Origin: Enterobacter soli ATCC BAA-2102
Lineage (GTDB): Bacteria > Pseudomonadota > Gammaproteobacteria > Enterobacterales > Enterobacteriaceae
Direction of reading: 5' to 3'
DNA: 64,000 nt
NCBI RefSeq assembly: GCF_001654845.1
Contig: NZ_LXES01000048.1
Location: 62,001 to 126,000, forward strand
Shown: piece by piece, positions 8,740-17,250 of the stretch
Layout: each line of letters starts with the position of its first letter
Numbering within the stretch: position 1 is the stretch's first letter
The notes under the pieces: generated by a model
The model's input: the letters and a program-made list of their open reading frames with translations, nothing else
The model's database searches: none
What the model was told of the DNA's origin: nothing
Position numbers and translations under genes: made by a program

Positions 8740-10029
8740 ATGACATCACACGCTGTTTCGTCTGACGGTTTCTCACTGAAGCGTTGCATCCTGGACGCGA
8801 TTTTCTCAGGCATGGTTGCCCTCATCATTTTCGGCCCGATTGTAGGCGTTGTTCTGGATGGCTACAGCTTTAACTTTGCCGGATCCCGGCTGGCGTGGAT
8901 TGTCGCCATCGTCATGATCGGGCGGTTTATGCTCAGCGCCTTTTTAGGTACTCATACCGGGATGCGTTTCTTGTCCCGTTTTGAAGCAGATAACGCGGGC
9001 GTTTATGTTCGCCCGGCTGATTATAAAAGCCGGATGCGCTGGATTATCCCGCTGGTCATCGCACTTGCCGTGTGTTTCCCCTTTGTCGCCACTAAGTACG
9101 TGTTAACGGTCGCCATTCTGGGACTGATTTACGTGTTACTCGGTCTTGGGCTGAACATTGTGGTGGGCCTGGCGGGGTTGCTGGATTTGGGGTATGTCGC
9201 CTTTTATGCCATTGGCGCTTACGGCCTGGCGCTGGGGTATCAGTATCTGGGATTGGGTTTCTGGTCCATGCTGCCGCTTGCCGCGCTGATGGCAGCCGCC
9301 GCAGGCGCCTTGCTGGGCTTCCCGGTGTTGCGAATGCACGGGGATTACCTGGCGATTGTGACGCTGGGCTTCGGCGAGATCATTCGCCTGATCCTCAACA
9401 ACTGGCTGTCGTTCACCGGCGGCCCAAATGGAATCTCCGCCCCGCCGCCGACCTTCTTTGGTCTGGAATTTGGGCGGCGCGCCAAAGAGGGAGGTATCCC
9501 CTTCCATGAATTTTTCCACCTGACCTATAACCCGAACCTGAAGTTTATTTTTATCTACGCCGTCCTCTTCCTGGTGGTGCTGCTGGTGCTGTACATCAAG
9601 CATCGTCTGACGCGGATGCCGATCGGCCGGGCATGGGAAGCGTTGCGCGAAGACGAAATTGCCTGCCGTTCAATGGGGCTAAATCATGTGCTGGTGAAGC
9701 TCTCGGCCTTTACTCTGGGTGCATCCACCGCCGGGATTGCCGGGGTGTTCTTCGCAACGTATCAGGGCTTTGTCAATCCCACATCGTTTACCTTTTTTGA
9801 GTCGGCACTGATCCTCGCCATTGTGGTGCTGGGCGGTATGGGCTCGACCGTGGGCGTGGTGCTTGCTGCCTTTGTGCTTACCGTTACGCCGGAACTGTTG
9901 CGCAGCTTTGCGGAGTATCGCGTTCTGCTGTTTGGCATGTTGATGGTGGTCATGATGATCTGGCGACCGCGCGGCCTGATCCGTATTAACCGCAGCGGTT
10001 TTGCCGTGCGTAAGGGAGTCGCGCCATGA
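8740..10029 (+). CDS. livM: Branched-chain amino acid ABC transporter permease LivM
   Basis: The 429-residue second permease subunit has an N-terminal extension with three extra hydrophobic stretches (the DUF3382-type region of enterobacterial LivM), then the core permease with LGLNIVVGLAGLLDLGYVAF. The ATG at 8740 is preferred over the in-frame GTG at 8725 because GAGGGAGA lies just before it. It overlaps livG by 4 nt (ATGA), indicating translational coupling. Confidence 0.93.
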   Translation: MTSHAVSSDGFSLKRCILDAIFSGMVALIIFGPIVGVVLDGYSFNFAGSRLAWIVAIVMIGRFMLSAFLGTHTGMRFLSRFEADNAGVYVRPADYKSRMRWIIPLVIALAVCFPFVATKYVLTVAILGLIYVLLGLGLNIVVGLAGLLDLGYVAFYAIGAYGLALGYQYLGLGFWSMLPLAALMAAAAGALLGFPVLRMHGDYLAIVTLGFGEIIRLILNNWLSFTGGPNGISAPPPTFFGLEFGRRAKEGGIPFHEFFHLTYNPNLKFIFIYAVLFLVVLLVLYIKHRLTRMPIGRAWEALREDEIACRSMGLNHVLVKLSAFTLGASTAGIAGVFFATYQGFVNPTSFTFFESALILAIVVLGGMGSTVGVVLAAFVLTVTPELLRSFAEYRVLLFGMLMVVMMIWRPRGLIRINRSGFAVRKGVAP

Positions 10030-10901
10030 ACGGAACGATCTTAAGCGTTGAACATCTGATGATGCATTTTGGCGGTATTAAGGCGTTGAACGATGTCAAT
10101 CTGGAGGTACAACGCGGTTCGATAACCGCCCTGATTGGGCCGAACGGTGCGGGGAAAACCACAGTCTTTAACTGCCTGACCGGGTTCTATAAGGCATCCG
10201 GCGGCAACATTATGTTCAACACCCGCAGTAAAACCACCAATGTGATTCAGGTGCTGGGGCAAAAATTCCAGCCAGGCGACTGGATTAACCCGGCGCAGCT
10301 AGGGCAGCGTCTTTTTTACAAGATGTTCGGTGGGACGCATCTGGTGAACCGCGCCGGGCTTGCCCGCACCTTTCAGAATATTCGACTATTTCGGGAGATG
10401 TCGGTGGTGGAGAACCTGCTGGTGGCGCAGCATATGCAGGTAAACCGTAATCTGATAGCCGGGGTGCTGAATACCCCCGCCTATCGCCGGGCGGAAAGTG
10501 CAGCTCTGGACCGGGCCTTTTACTGGCTGGAGGTGGTGGATCTGGTGGATTGCGCCAACCGGCTGGCGGGCGAGATGTCTTACGGGCAGCAGCGCCGCCT
10601 GGAAATTGCACGTGCCATGTGTACCGGGCCAGAGATGATTTGCCTGGACGAACCTGCCGCCGGGCTAAACCCGGTAGAAACCCGCACGCTCAGTAAAATC
10701 ATCCGCTTCCTGCGCGATCATCACCAGATAACGGTGTTGCTGATTGAACATGATATGGGGATGGTGATGGAGATTTCGGACGACATTATTGTGCTCGACC
10801 ACGGTGATGTCATTGCTCAGGGAAAACCCGAGCAGATCCAGCACGATGAAAAAGTGATTGCCGCTTATCTGGGCACCGATGAGAGCGAGGTCAATATATG
10901 A
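10026..10901 (+). CDS. livG: Branched-chain amino acid ABC transporter ATPase LivG
   Basis: This cytoplasmic ATPase pairs with LivF and has 291 residues, against about 255 in E. coli LivG. Walker A is GPNGAGKTT (near residue 38), the signature is SYGQQRRLEIARAM, and Walker B is MICLDEPAAGLNP. The extra length is an insertion after the first strand region (about residues 60-110). The frame is intact and the insertion occurs in many proteobacterial LivG proteins. It overlaps livM and livF by 4 nt each. Confidence 0.93.
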   Translation: MNGTILSVEHLMMHFGGIKALNDVNLEVQRGSITALIGPNGAGKTTVFNCLTGFYKASGGNIMFNTRSKTTNVIQVLGQKFQPGDWINPAQLGQRLFYKMFGGTHLVNRAGLARTFQNIRLFREMSVVENLLVAQHMQVNRNLIAGVLNTPAYRRAESAALDRAFYWLEVVDLVDCANRLAGEMSYGQQRRLEIARAMCTGPEMICLDEPAAGLNPVETRTLSKIIRFLRDHHQITVLLIEHDMGMVMEISDDIIVLDHGDVIAQGKPEQIQHDEKVIAAYLGTDESEVNI

Positions 10902-11617
10902 GCGAGGCAATGCTGGAGTTTCGTGAAGTGGATGTGTTCTACGGCGTGATCCAGGCGTTAAAACAGGTCTCCTTGCAGGTTAACCAAGGGGAAACCGTGG
11001 CGCTGATTGGCGCGAACGGCGCGGGGAAATCCACGTTGCTGATGTCCATATTCGGGCAGCCGCGCATTCGCAAGGGGCAAATCCTGTTTTGCGGGGATGA
11101 TATTAGCCACCAGTCAACGCACTTTGTTGCTTCCGGCGGCATTGCGCAGGCACCGGAAGGTCGGCGTATTTTCCCGGATATGACGGTGGAAGAAAATTTG
11201 TTGATGGGGACGATCCCCATTGGCAATCAGTATGCCGCGCAGGATATGCAAAGCATGTTCGATCTGTTCCCGCGCCTGAAGGAGCGCCGCAAACAGCGCG
11301 CGATGACCATGTCCGGCGGGGAGCAACAAATGCTGGCCATCGCCAGGGCGCTGATGAGCCGACCAAAACTGTTATTGCTGGATGAACCGAGCCTCGGTCT
11401 GGCACCTATTGTGGTGAAACAGATCTTCCAGACCCTGCGCGAGCTGGCCCGCAATGGGATGACCATTTTCCTGGTGGAGCAAAATGCGCATCACGCCCTG
11501 AAGCTTTCTGACCGCGGGTACGTGATGGTCAACGGGCAAATCAGGCTGAGCGGAACGGGTGAAGAATTATTGGGTAATCAGGAGGTCAGGAAAGCGTATC
11601 TGGGCGGTAAGTCGTAA
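10898..11617 (+). CDS. livF: Branched-chain amino acid ABC transporter ATPase LivF
   Basis: The 239-residue second ATPase has Walker A GANGAGKST, signature TMSGGEQQMLAIARAL, Walker B LLLLDEPSLGLAP, and the H-loop region LVEQNAHHAL. It is the last gene of the liv operon, overlapping livG by 4 nt. No clear terminator follows before the patatin gene at 11708. Confidence 0.94.
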   Translation: MSEAMLEFREVDVFYGVIQALKQVSLQVNQGETVALIGANGAGKSTLLMSIFGQPRIRKGQILFCGDDISHQSTHFVASGGIAQAPEGRRIFPDMTVEENLLMGTIPIGNQYAAQDMQSMFDLFPRLKERRKQRAMTMSGGEQQMLAIARALMSRPKLLLLDEPSLGLAPIVVKQIFQTLRELARNGMTIFLVEQNAHHALKLSDRGYVMVNGQIRLSGTGEELLGNQEVRKAYLGGKS

Positions 11618-11707
11618 TGAAAAGTTCCAGATCAACAAGGTGATTAATTAAAATACAATATAAAGAAATGACACGCTCTTACCATTCATGCAAAACGTGG
11701 GGTAAAT

Positions 11708-12733
11708 ATGAGTTCATATAATTTCAAGAATTTAGTTTTCGAAGGCGGCGGCGTCAAAGGTATTGCCTATATTGGCGCACTGGAAACGCTGGATGATCTC
11801 AAAATTCTACAGAACATTGAAAGAGTCGGCGGCACTTCAGCCGGGGCAATTAATGCCATTCTGGTTGGATTAAATTTTACGAAAGAGGAAACAAAAGATA
11901 TTTTGTGGTCCCTCGACTTTCATAAGTTTATGGATGACTCCTGGGGGATTGTCAGAGATACCGAGCGCCTGCTGCATGAATATGGCTGGTATAAGGGCGA
12001 CTATTTTCGTAAGTGGATTGGTCAACTGATCAAAGAAAAAACCGGAAACAGTGAGGCTACCTTTGCTGATGTTGAAGCAATGAAGGGGAAGTATAACTTT
12101 AAATCGCTGTTTTTCATGGGAACAAACCTGTCCACATCATTTTCAGAAGTGTTTTCTGCAGAGCACACCCCTCGAACCTGTATCGCCGACGCAGTGCGCA
12201 TTTCAATGTCAATTCCGCTGTTTTTTGCAGTAAAAAGAAACTACAGAAATGATGTGTATGTTGATGGTGGGGTGTTGGATAACTATCCCATTAAATTATT
12301 CGACAGAAAAAAATATATTAACTCTGATAACTTCAGTATTCCAGATTACTACAAACGAATAAATGCTAACTACCCGAATATCGAGCGGCCAATTTCCGAT
12401 TACGTCTATAACAAGGAGACGCTTGGATTTAGACTGGATACGGCAAATGAAATCTCGATGTTCAGAGATCATGCTGAGCCCGTTCATCACGAAATTAATA
12501 ATTTCTTTGATTATAGCTGGGCATTGATTAATACATTGCTGGAGGCCCAGCAAAGCCAGCATCTTCACAGTGATGACTGGATGCGAACCATTTATATCGA
12601 TACGCTTGGCGTCAAAACAACCGACTTTGATTTGACTGATACCAAAAAGAAAGAACTCGTCGCGTCAGGAGAAAAATGCTCTCAGGATTATTTTAAATGG
12701 TTTAACAACAAGTCAGCAAAAGCCAATAAATAA
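11708..12733 (+). CDS. Patatin-like phospholipase
   Basis: The 341-residue serine lipid acyl-hydrolase has the full patatin signature: oxyanion loop EGGGVKG (residues 12-18), nucleophile elbow GGTSAG with Ser44, and the catalytic Asp186 in VDGG. There is no signal peptide, so it is cytoplasmic or exported by a non-Sec route. Codon and base use is more AT-rich than the liv operon, suggesting acquisition. The start follows GGGG. The next gene begins 19 bp downstream on the same strand, so the two are probably co-transcribed. It could be a type VI-type lipase effector or a defence/lipid-remodelling enzyme; sequence alone does not decide. Confidence 0.85.
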   Translation: MSSYNFKNLVFEGGGVKGIAYIGALETLDDLKILQNIERVGGTSAGAINAILVGLNFTKEETKDILWSLDFHKFMDDSWGIVRDTERLLHEYGWYKGDYFRKWIGQLIKEKTGNSEATFADVEAMKGKYNFKSLFFMGTNLSTSFSEVFSAEHTPRTCIADAVRISMSIPLFFAVKRNYRNDVYVDGGVLDNYPIKLFDRKKYINSDNFSIPDYYKRINANYPNIERPISDYVYNKETLGFRLDTANEISMFRDHAEPVHHEINNFFDYSWALINTLLEAQQSQHLHSDDWMRTIYIDTLGVKTTDFDLTDTKKKELVASGEKCSQDYFKWFNNKSAKANK

Positions 12734-12752
12734 CCGTTATTCGGAGAACACC

Positions 12753-13631
12753 ATGCCACTTACCTCCACACTGAAAAAGGGATCTCAGGATCCTTATGTT
12801 ATCGACGTCCAGCATCAGCTTATTGCTTTGGGGTTTCCCCTCCCCCGTTTTGGTGCTGATGGCGTATTAGGTGACGAAACGCTGACTGCCTACGGTGCCT
12901 TTTTAATCTCGCAGGGGCTACGAGCCCCAACTGATGAGCTACCGAAGTCCATCACCCCAAGCGGTACCGCTGCGCTTGAATCGGCGTTTAATGCTTTGTC
13001 AAAAGAAACAGGGGGCGGGGACGTTATCGACGAGCGGAATAATCACCCTCATGCTGGCCGTTCGGTGTCTAAACCCTATCGAAAATGGTCTGACGTTACC
13101 GCGATTGTGTTACATCAAACTGCCGCCAGCTTTGGTGAAAAAGCGGCAGACTGGCATGACGTTCATGCTCATTTGGGCGTGACCCGGAACGGGAAAATTA
13201 TTCAGCTCTACTCCCTGACGGAGATTTGCAACCATGCGAATGGCCTCAACAGCAGAAGTGTTGGAATAGAGATTGACGGCTGGTACGCGGGCATTGAAGG
13301 GAAACCCAACACGCTCTGGCAGCCCAATAAAAAAAATCCAACCCGAACGCCGATGAATCTGCCTACCGTTCAGGCTGATGCCGTTAAGAAGGCGATCACA
13401 TTGATAATAGGCTACGTGGCCGCTAATAACGGCAAAATCACGCATATCCACCCCCACCGCCAGGCCAGCGACGAGCGGCAGTCCGACCCGGGATCGTTGA
13501 TCTGGCAGACATTGGGAATATGGGCCCAGGAGACGCTTAATCTTTCAGACGGTGGTGCTAATTTTAAAGTGGGTACGGGGTTAACTATCCCGAAAGAGTG
13601 GGATGCCCGATATGTGAATAACAAATACTAG
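12753..13631 (+). CDS. Peptidoglycan-binding N-acetylmuramoyl-L-alanine amidase
   Basis: The 292-residue protein has an N-terminal peptidoglycan_binding_1-like domain (about residues 5-60) with a GADGVLGDETL turn. A PGRP/amidase_2 catalytic domain follows, with the zinc His in VLHQTAAS (His121), CNHANG and GIEIDG. It should cut the bond between MurNAc and L-Ala in the cell wall. No Sec signal is present, unlike housekeeping AmiA/AmiD. It lies just outside attL, so it is not part of the present prophage, though it may be a relic of an earlier insertion at the same tRNA. CGGAG precedes the start. Confidence 0.82.
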   Translation: MPLTSTLKKGSQDPYVIDVQHQLIALGFPLPRFGADGVLGDETLTAYGAFLISQGLRAPTDELPKSITPSGTAALESAFNALSKETGGGDVIDERNNHPHAGRSVSKPYRKWSDVTAIVLHQTAASFGEKAADWHDVHAHLGVTRNGKIIQLYSLTEICNHANGLNSRSVGIEIDGWYAGIEGKPNTLWQPNKKNPTRTPMNLPTVQADAVKKAITLIIGYVAANNGKITHIHPHRQASDERQSDPGSLIWQTLGIWAQETLNLSDGGANFKVGTGLTIPKEWDARYVNNKY

Positions 13632-13697
13632 CTGTCGCAAAACCTGACGTGTCATTAGTTTACGACCACGTGAGAGGAGTAAATTACAGGCATAAAA

Positions 13698-13719
13698 AAA
13701 CCGCCTTGCGGGGCGGTTT
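13698..13719 (-). terminator. Terminator of the displaced tRNA flank
   Basis: An 8-bp stem (aaaccgcc/ggcggttt) with a 6-nt loop is followed by a T run on the minus strand. This was probably the original terminator of the tRNA operon before prophage insertion. A near-copy at 46274-46293 now serves the rebuilt operon. Confidence 0.75.
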
Positions 13720-13752
13720 AACGACACTGCTTATTGCTTTGATTATTCTGCT

Positions 13753-13815
13753 TTTTCCCATGGTAGCCGGAGTGGGACTTGAACCCACACAGCGCGAACG
13801 CCGAGGGATTTTAAA
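13753..13815. repeat. attL: attL core (fragment of tRNA-Leu 3' end)
   Basis: These 63 bases are identical to 46327-46389. They hold the 3' half of tRNA-Leu (anticodon arm to CCA, on the minus strand) plus 8 bp downstream. After 13815 the match with the intact tRNA breaks, so this copy is not a functional tRNA. Confidence 0.93.
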
Positions 13816-13822
13816 AACTATC

Positions 13823-13866
13823 AGAGAGTCTTAAAAATCATAACGTTATGATAAATAAGACTCTCT
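13823..13866. repeat. Nested palindrome inside the left prophage end
   Basis: The outer arms agagagtctta/taagactctct (11 bp each, perfect) enclose a second perfect 16-bp palindrome, atcataac/gttatgat (13837-13852). It lies 8 bp inside attL and 54 bp past the ogr stop. It may terminate the D-ogr transcript or bind a recombination factor. Confidence 0.6.
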
Positions 13867-13871
13867 TTTCT

Positions 13872-13919
13872 GGTAATCGCTAGTAATTACAGGTAATCGC
13901 TGCTCTCCTGCTGCCACTA
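13872..13919. promoter_or_regulatory. Possible integrase arm-type sites, left arm
   Basis: GGTAATCGCT occurs at 13872-13881 and 13892-13901, exactly 20 bp apart. TGCTGCCACTA at 13909-13919 is also found perfectly at 46242-46252 in the other arm. Shared direct repeats flanking the core fit P2-type integrase arm sites. This is inferred from pattern and position. Confidence 0.45.
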
Positions 13920-14174
13920 TTAGAGAGCCAAATTAAGCTGATCCCTCCCATAATGCGAAGCAGGGAAAGCATCGCGGGGTATGAAATCAGGCGGTAACTG
14001 CGCAGTACCTGCGCGCTGGGTTACTTCCCTTTCCACACTGTTAAGCGTTGTGAACGACCGGCTACACTCCAGATTCTGACACTGGTGGTATTGCCGATAG
14101 ATGGTGTGCTCTTCATTGAGGTGACGGCTGGTACGGGTGCGGGCCATAGCGCCGCAAAATGGACATCTGAACAT
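13920..14174 (-). CDS. ogr: Ogr/Delta-like late transcription activator
   Basis: The 84-residue zinc-finger protein activates P2-type late promoters by contacting RNA polymerase alpha. The zinc ligands are visible as CPFC near the N-terminus and C-x4-C in QCQNLECSRSF, the Ogr family arrangement. The start at 14174 (MFRCPFC) is the family start; an upstream in-frame start at 14207 adds 11 unlikely residues. It follows D on the same strand with a 39-bp gap, as in P2. Its targets may be the two matching elements at 15413-15430 and 32277-32294. Confidence 0.9.
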   Translation of the reverse strand: MFRCPFCGAMARTRTSRHLNEEHTIYRQYHQCQNLECSRSFTTLNSVEREVTQRAGTAQLPPDFIPRDAFPASHYGRDQLNLAL

Positions 14175-14213
14175 AATGATGGCTCCCCTGTGGGAGTTGA
14201 ACTCCATTTCATT

Positions 14214-15350
14214 TTATTCAGTTTCCGCTATCCAGTCAGGTATTTTTGCTTCCAGTTCCAGCCGGGTGGTAAAGCCGCTGTCGTCAATCACGTGCTCAGC
14301 ACGCGCAATGATCCAGTCCTGATTGTCTATTTCATCCTTGAAGCCGCTAACCGTGACGTGCATTTCGGGGTATAGCTCAGCGCGGCCACGCGCCAGGGTG
14401 ATCGAAAACTCTGCCGCGCCACGCTGAAGCTGTTGCCACTTAGCCGCCGCCGCGCGTTTTGCCGCTTCTTCATTCTGGTAGGTCTTGCGCAGCACATAAA
14501 CGTTACCGTCTGCGCCCTCCATGTAATCGCCCTCACGGCTGCTGCTCTTATCTTTTTTGGGCTTTGCAGGCTTGCGGCGCTTAACGCTGACCTTTTTCTT
14601 TTTGCCAAAATTGAGATCCAGCCAGTAAGCCCGGACGCCGGTATACGCATCCCGATCGGCAATACGAAAGCGGTGACGGTCGCCGCTTGTGCGGTCAATG
14701 CTGGCAGAGGGTAGCGCCTTCCCTTCAGCAGTAACACCGCCGCCAGGCAGGATAAACAGCAGATTGCCGTTCTTGACGGTGGCAATTGCGCCCAGCATTT
14801 CCGCCATGCGGGTAAGGAATGACATATCGCTCTCCTGCGTCTGGTCGGCGTGATCAATCTCAATATCCATGAGCATTTCACTGATCTGCGCCTTCAGTCC
14901 GTAGCGGTGCGCAATGGCCGACACAACGCGCTCAACGGTCACGTCATGCCATGAGACTTCACGTTTTACGTTAAACTCTTCACGAAAATCAGCACTGCGG
15001 GCAGTAATGCCAATCGTGTCTGCCGGGCCTTCATGGGACACCTCATCAACAGTGTACAGCCCCTTGTAGATCAGCGGCTCACCCAGCCAGCCAATTGATA
15101 CGGCAAGCTCAGCCCCGCGCGGCGGCAGGGCAACCATACCGTCACTGTCATCAATGGAAATGGACAGCTGATCGGCATCAAATCCCCTGTTGTCCGTCAG
15201 TGAAAACGACATGATCCGGTCATCAAGCTGCGTCAGCACCTTGCCACCCATCGTAATGCTGAATCCCGGACTTTTTACCGTCTCGGTCAGTGAATCGTTA
15301 TAGCTGCTGACGGCATCGCTAAGTGATTTTGTCAGGTCTGTAAGTGCCAT
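14214..15350 (-). CDS. D: Tail protein / late control gpD
   Basis: At 378 residues this is close to P2 gpD (387). In P2 gpD is a baseplate hub/spike-platform protein related to T4 gp27 and Mu gp44. The visible middle has a lysine-rich linker (KKKKVSVKRRKPAKPKKDK). The start at 15350 follows GGGGGGAAG directly; the frame runs further to 15437 without support. Unusually, D is divergent from the sheath gene FI rather than the last gene of the FI-U operon. Confidence 0.92.
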   Translation of the reverse strand: MALTDLTKSLSDAVSSYNDSLTETVKSPGFSITMGGKVLTQLDDRIMSFSLTDNRGFDADQLSISIDDSDGMVALPPRGAELAVSIGWLGEPLIYKGLYTVDEVSHEGPADTIGITARSADFREEFNVKREVSWHDVTVERVVSAIAHRYGLKAQISEMLMDIEIDHADQTQESDMSFLTRMAEMLGAIATVKNGNLLFILPGGGVTAEGKALPSASIDRTSGDRHRFRIADRDAYTGVRAYWLDLNFGKKKKVSVKRRKPAKPKKDKSSSREGDYMEGADGNVYVLRKTYQNEEAAKRAAAAKWQQLQRGAAEFSITLARGRAELYPEMHVTVSGFKDEIDNQDWIIARAEHVIDDSGFTTRLELEAKIPDWIAETE

Positions 15351-15412
15351 GCTTCCCCCCTTATTCCGGCGAAGGATCCCACGCGCGCGGGAGAGACTAA
15401 ATCGGTTTTTGT

Positions 15413-15430
15413 TGTCACCGTCCGGCCAGA
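15413..15430. promoter_or_regulatory. Ogr-box-like late promoter element between D and FI
   Basis: The element is TGT-N12-AGA within GTTGTC-N7-GGCCAGACC, matching the Ogr/Delta pattern TGT-N12-ACA at 5 of 6 positions. Its centre is 71 bp from the D start and 82 bp from the FI start, so one site at about -55 could serve both directions. The same element occurs between P and O. Confidence 0.55.
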
Positions 15431-15503
15431 CCCGCAATAGCGTGAGTGGCGTTCAGACATGAGGGATTATCACTGCGAACTCAATAACGTAATGGTGGCT
15501 AAC

Positions 15504-16685
15504 ATGTCAGAGACACGTTTCCACGGTGTACGCGTCCGGGAAAATACCGACCTGGTAACGGCCATCAATGACATTGAATCCAGTGTCATTGGGGTCATTG
15601 CCGTGGCGGATGATGCCGACGCGGAAACCTTTCCCCTGAATACCCCCGTGTTGCTGACACGGGTTAACAGCGTGCTGGGTAAGGCGGGTAAAACCGGCTC
15701 CCTGTACAAAACGCTTAAAGCCATCGCTGACCAGACCAGCCCGAAGGTCATCGTTGTGCGCGTGGCAGCAGCGACCGAAGAAGAAGGCGGTAAAACGCAG
15801 TCGCAGCTCATCATGGGTGGCACGGCAGAAGACGGTAGCTATACCGGCATGTACGCGCTTCTGACGGCTGAACAGAAGGTGGGTTATCGCCCGCGCATTC
15901 TGGCCGTGCCGGATTACGACACGGAAGAAGTGACCTCTGCGCTGTGCGTCATTGCGCAGAATCTGCGTGCGTTTGTTTATGCCAGTTGCTACGGCTGCAC
16001 GACGATGGCAGAAGCTATCGCCTACCGCGCAACCTTCGCCTATCGTGAGCTAATGCTTATCTGGCCTGACTTCATCGCCTACAACCCGCAGACCGGAGAA
16101 AATGAAGTCTTCCCGGCTCCGGCGTATGCCTGCGGCCTGCGTGCGTTGATTGACAACAATCAGGGCTGGCACAAATCGCTTTCCAACGTGTCGGTCAAGA
16201 ACGTGCTGGGCATTTCGCAGGATGTTTTCTGGTCTCTACAGGCCGAAGACAGCGACGCGAACGAACTCAACAACAAGGAGATCACGACGCTCATCAAGCG
16301 TAACGGTTTCCGGTTCTGGGGCAACCGTGTTACGGACACCAAAGATTATATCTTTGAGGTTTATACCCGTACGGCACAGATTCTGGCTGACAGTATCGCT
16401 GAGGCGCAATTTGAATCAGTGGACGAACCGTTAACCCCGGCCAACGTTAAGGACGTGGTCAGCGGTATCAGCGGCAAACTCAATTCGCTGGTGACACAGG
16501 GGCGGCTGATCGGTGCGGAATGCTGGTTTGATATCCTGGATAACCCGACACCCGGTCTCCGTCAGGGTCAGGTACGCATTCGCTATAAATATACGCCGGT
16601 TCCGCCAATGGAAGATCTGACGCTCTACCAGACCTTCACGGATGAGTATTTCGAGTCGGCGTTCTCTTCGCTGGGAGGTGCATAA
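15504..16685 (+). CDS. FI: Contractile tail sheath protein gpFI
   Basis: At 393 residues it nearly equals P2 gpFI (396). It polymerises around the tail tube and contracts on infection. The segment DADAETFPLNTPVLLT is characteristic of P2-family sheaths. The start at 15504 (MSETRFHG) matches the family N-terminus; earlier in-frame starts at 15459 and 15492 lack ribosome-binding sequence. The stop lies 1 bp before FII. It is the first gene of the inverted FI-FII-E-T-U operon. Confidence 0.95.
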   Translation: MSETRFHGVRVRENTDLVTAINDIESSVIGVIAVADDADAETFPLNTPVLLTRVNSVLGKAGKTGSLYKTLKAIADQTSPKVIVVRVAAATEEEGGKTQSQLIMGGTAEDGSYTGMYALLTAEQKVGYRPRILAVPDYDTEEVTSALCVIAQNLRAFVYASCYGCTTMAEAIAYRATFAYRELMLIWPDFIAYNPQTGENEVFPAPAYACGLRALIDNNQGWHKSLSNVSVKNVLGISQDVFWSLQAEDSDANELNNKEITTLIKRNGFRFWGNRVTDTKDYIFEVYTRTAQILADSIAEAQFESVDEPLTPANVKDVVSGISGKLNSLVTQGRLIGAECWFDILDNPTPGLRQGQVRIRYKYTPVPPMEDLTLYQTFTDEYFESAFSSLGGA

Positions 16686-17198
16686 ATGGCGGTTCCTCAC
16701 AAACTGCGCCTGTTCACCTGCTTTGTGAACGGCAGCAACTGCATCGGTAAAGTCTCTTCTGTGACGCTGCCAAAACTGACCCGTAAAACTGAAGACTTTC
16801 AGGGTGGCGGGATGATTGGCTCTGCTGCGGTGGATCTCGGTCTGGACAGTGGCGCACTGGACACCACGATGGTGGTTGGTGGTCTGGTTCAGTCGCTTTT
16901 GCTGAACTACTGCGGCGATATCGACGAAACCCGCTTCCGCTTCGCTGGTGAATATTACACCGATGGTGAAAGTCTGCTGGTTGAGGTCGAGCTGCGCGGC
17001 CGCATCACCGAAATGGACGGCGGTGAAAGCAAGCAGGGAGAAGATACCTCTGTCAGCTACACGATGAAGAATACCTATTACAGGCTCAGCATCGACGACA
17101 AGCCGCTGTTTGAGTTTGATCTGCTGAACTTCATCTACAAGAAAGATGGCAAAAACATCTACCCTGACCGCATCACGTCTGCGCTGGGAATGGGGTAA
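16686..17198 (+). CDS. FII: Tail tube protein gpFII
   Basis: The 170-residue protein (P2: 172) forms the inner tube of the contractile tail. The VPHKLRLFTCFVNGSN N-terminus and TMKNTYYRLSIDDKPLFEFD segment match the P2 tube family. Its start abuts the FI stop, with GGGAGGTG in the 3' end of FI as the ribosome-binding site. Confidence 0.95.
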   Translation: MAVPHKLRLFTCFVNGSNCIGKVSSVTLPKLTRKTEDFQGGGMIGSAAVDLGLDSGALDTTMVVGGLVQSLLLNYCGDIDETRFRFAGEYYTDGESLLVEVELRGRITEMDGGESKQGEDTSVSYTMKNTYYRLSIDDKPLFEFDLLNFIYKKDGKNIYPDRITSALGMG

Positions 17199-17250
17199 CT
17201 GATTAACCTGATAAGTGGCGGCGCACCCGCGCCGCCCGGAGCATTCAAGA

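Noticed and set aside
10026..10901. Frameshift or insertion damage in livG because of its extra length
   Set aside because: The frame is open, all ABC motifs are intact, and longer LivG forms with this insertion are usual in other proteobacteria.
13753..13815. A second tRNA-Leu gene at the left prophage end
   Set aside because: Only the 3' half is present; the match to the intact gene ends at 13815 and no 5' half or acceptor partner follows.
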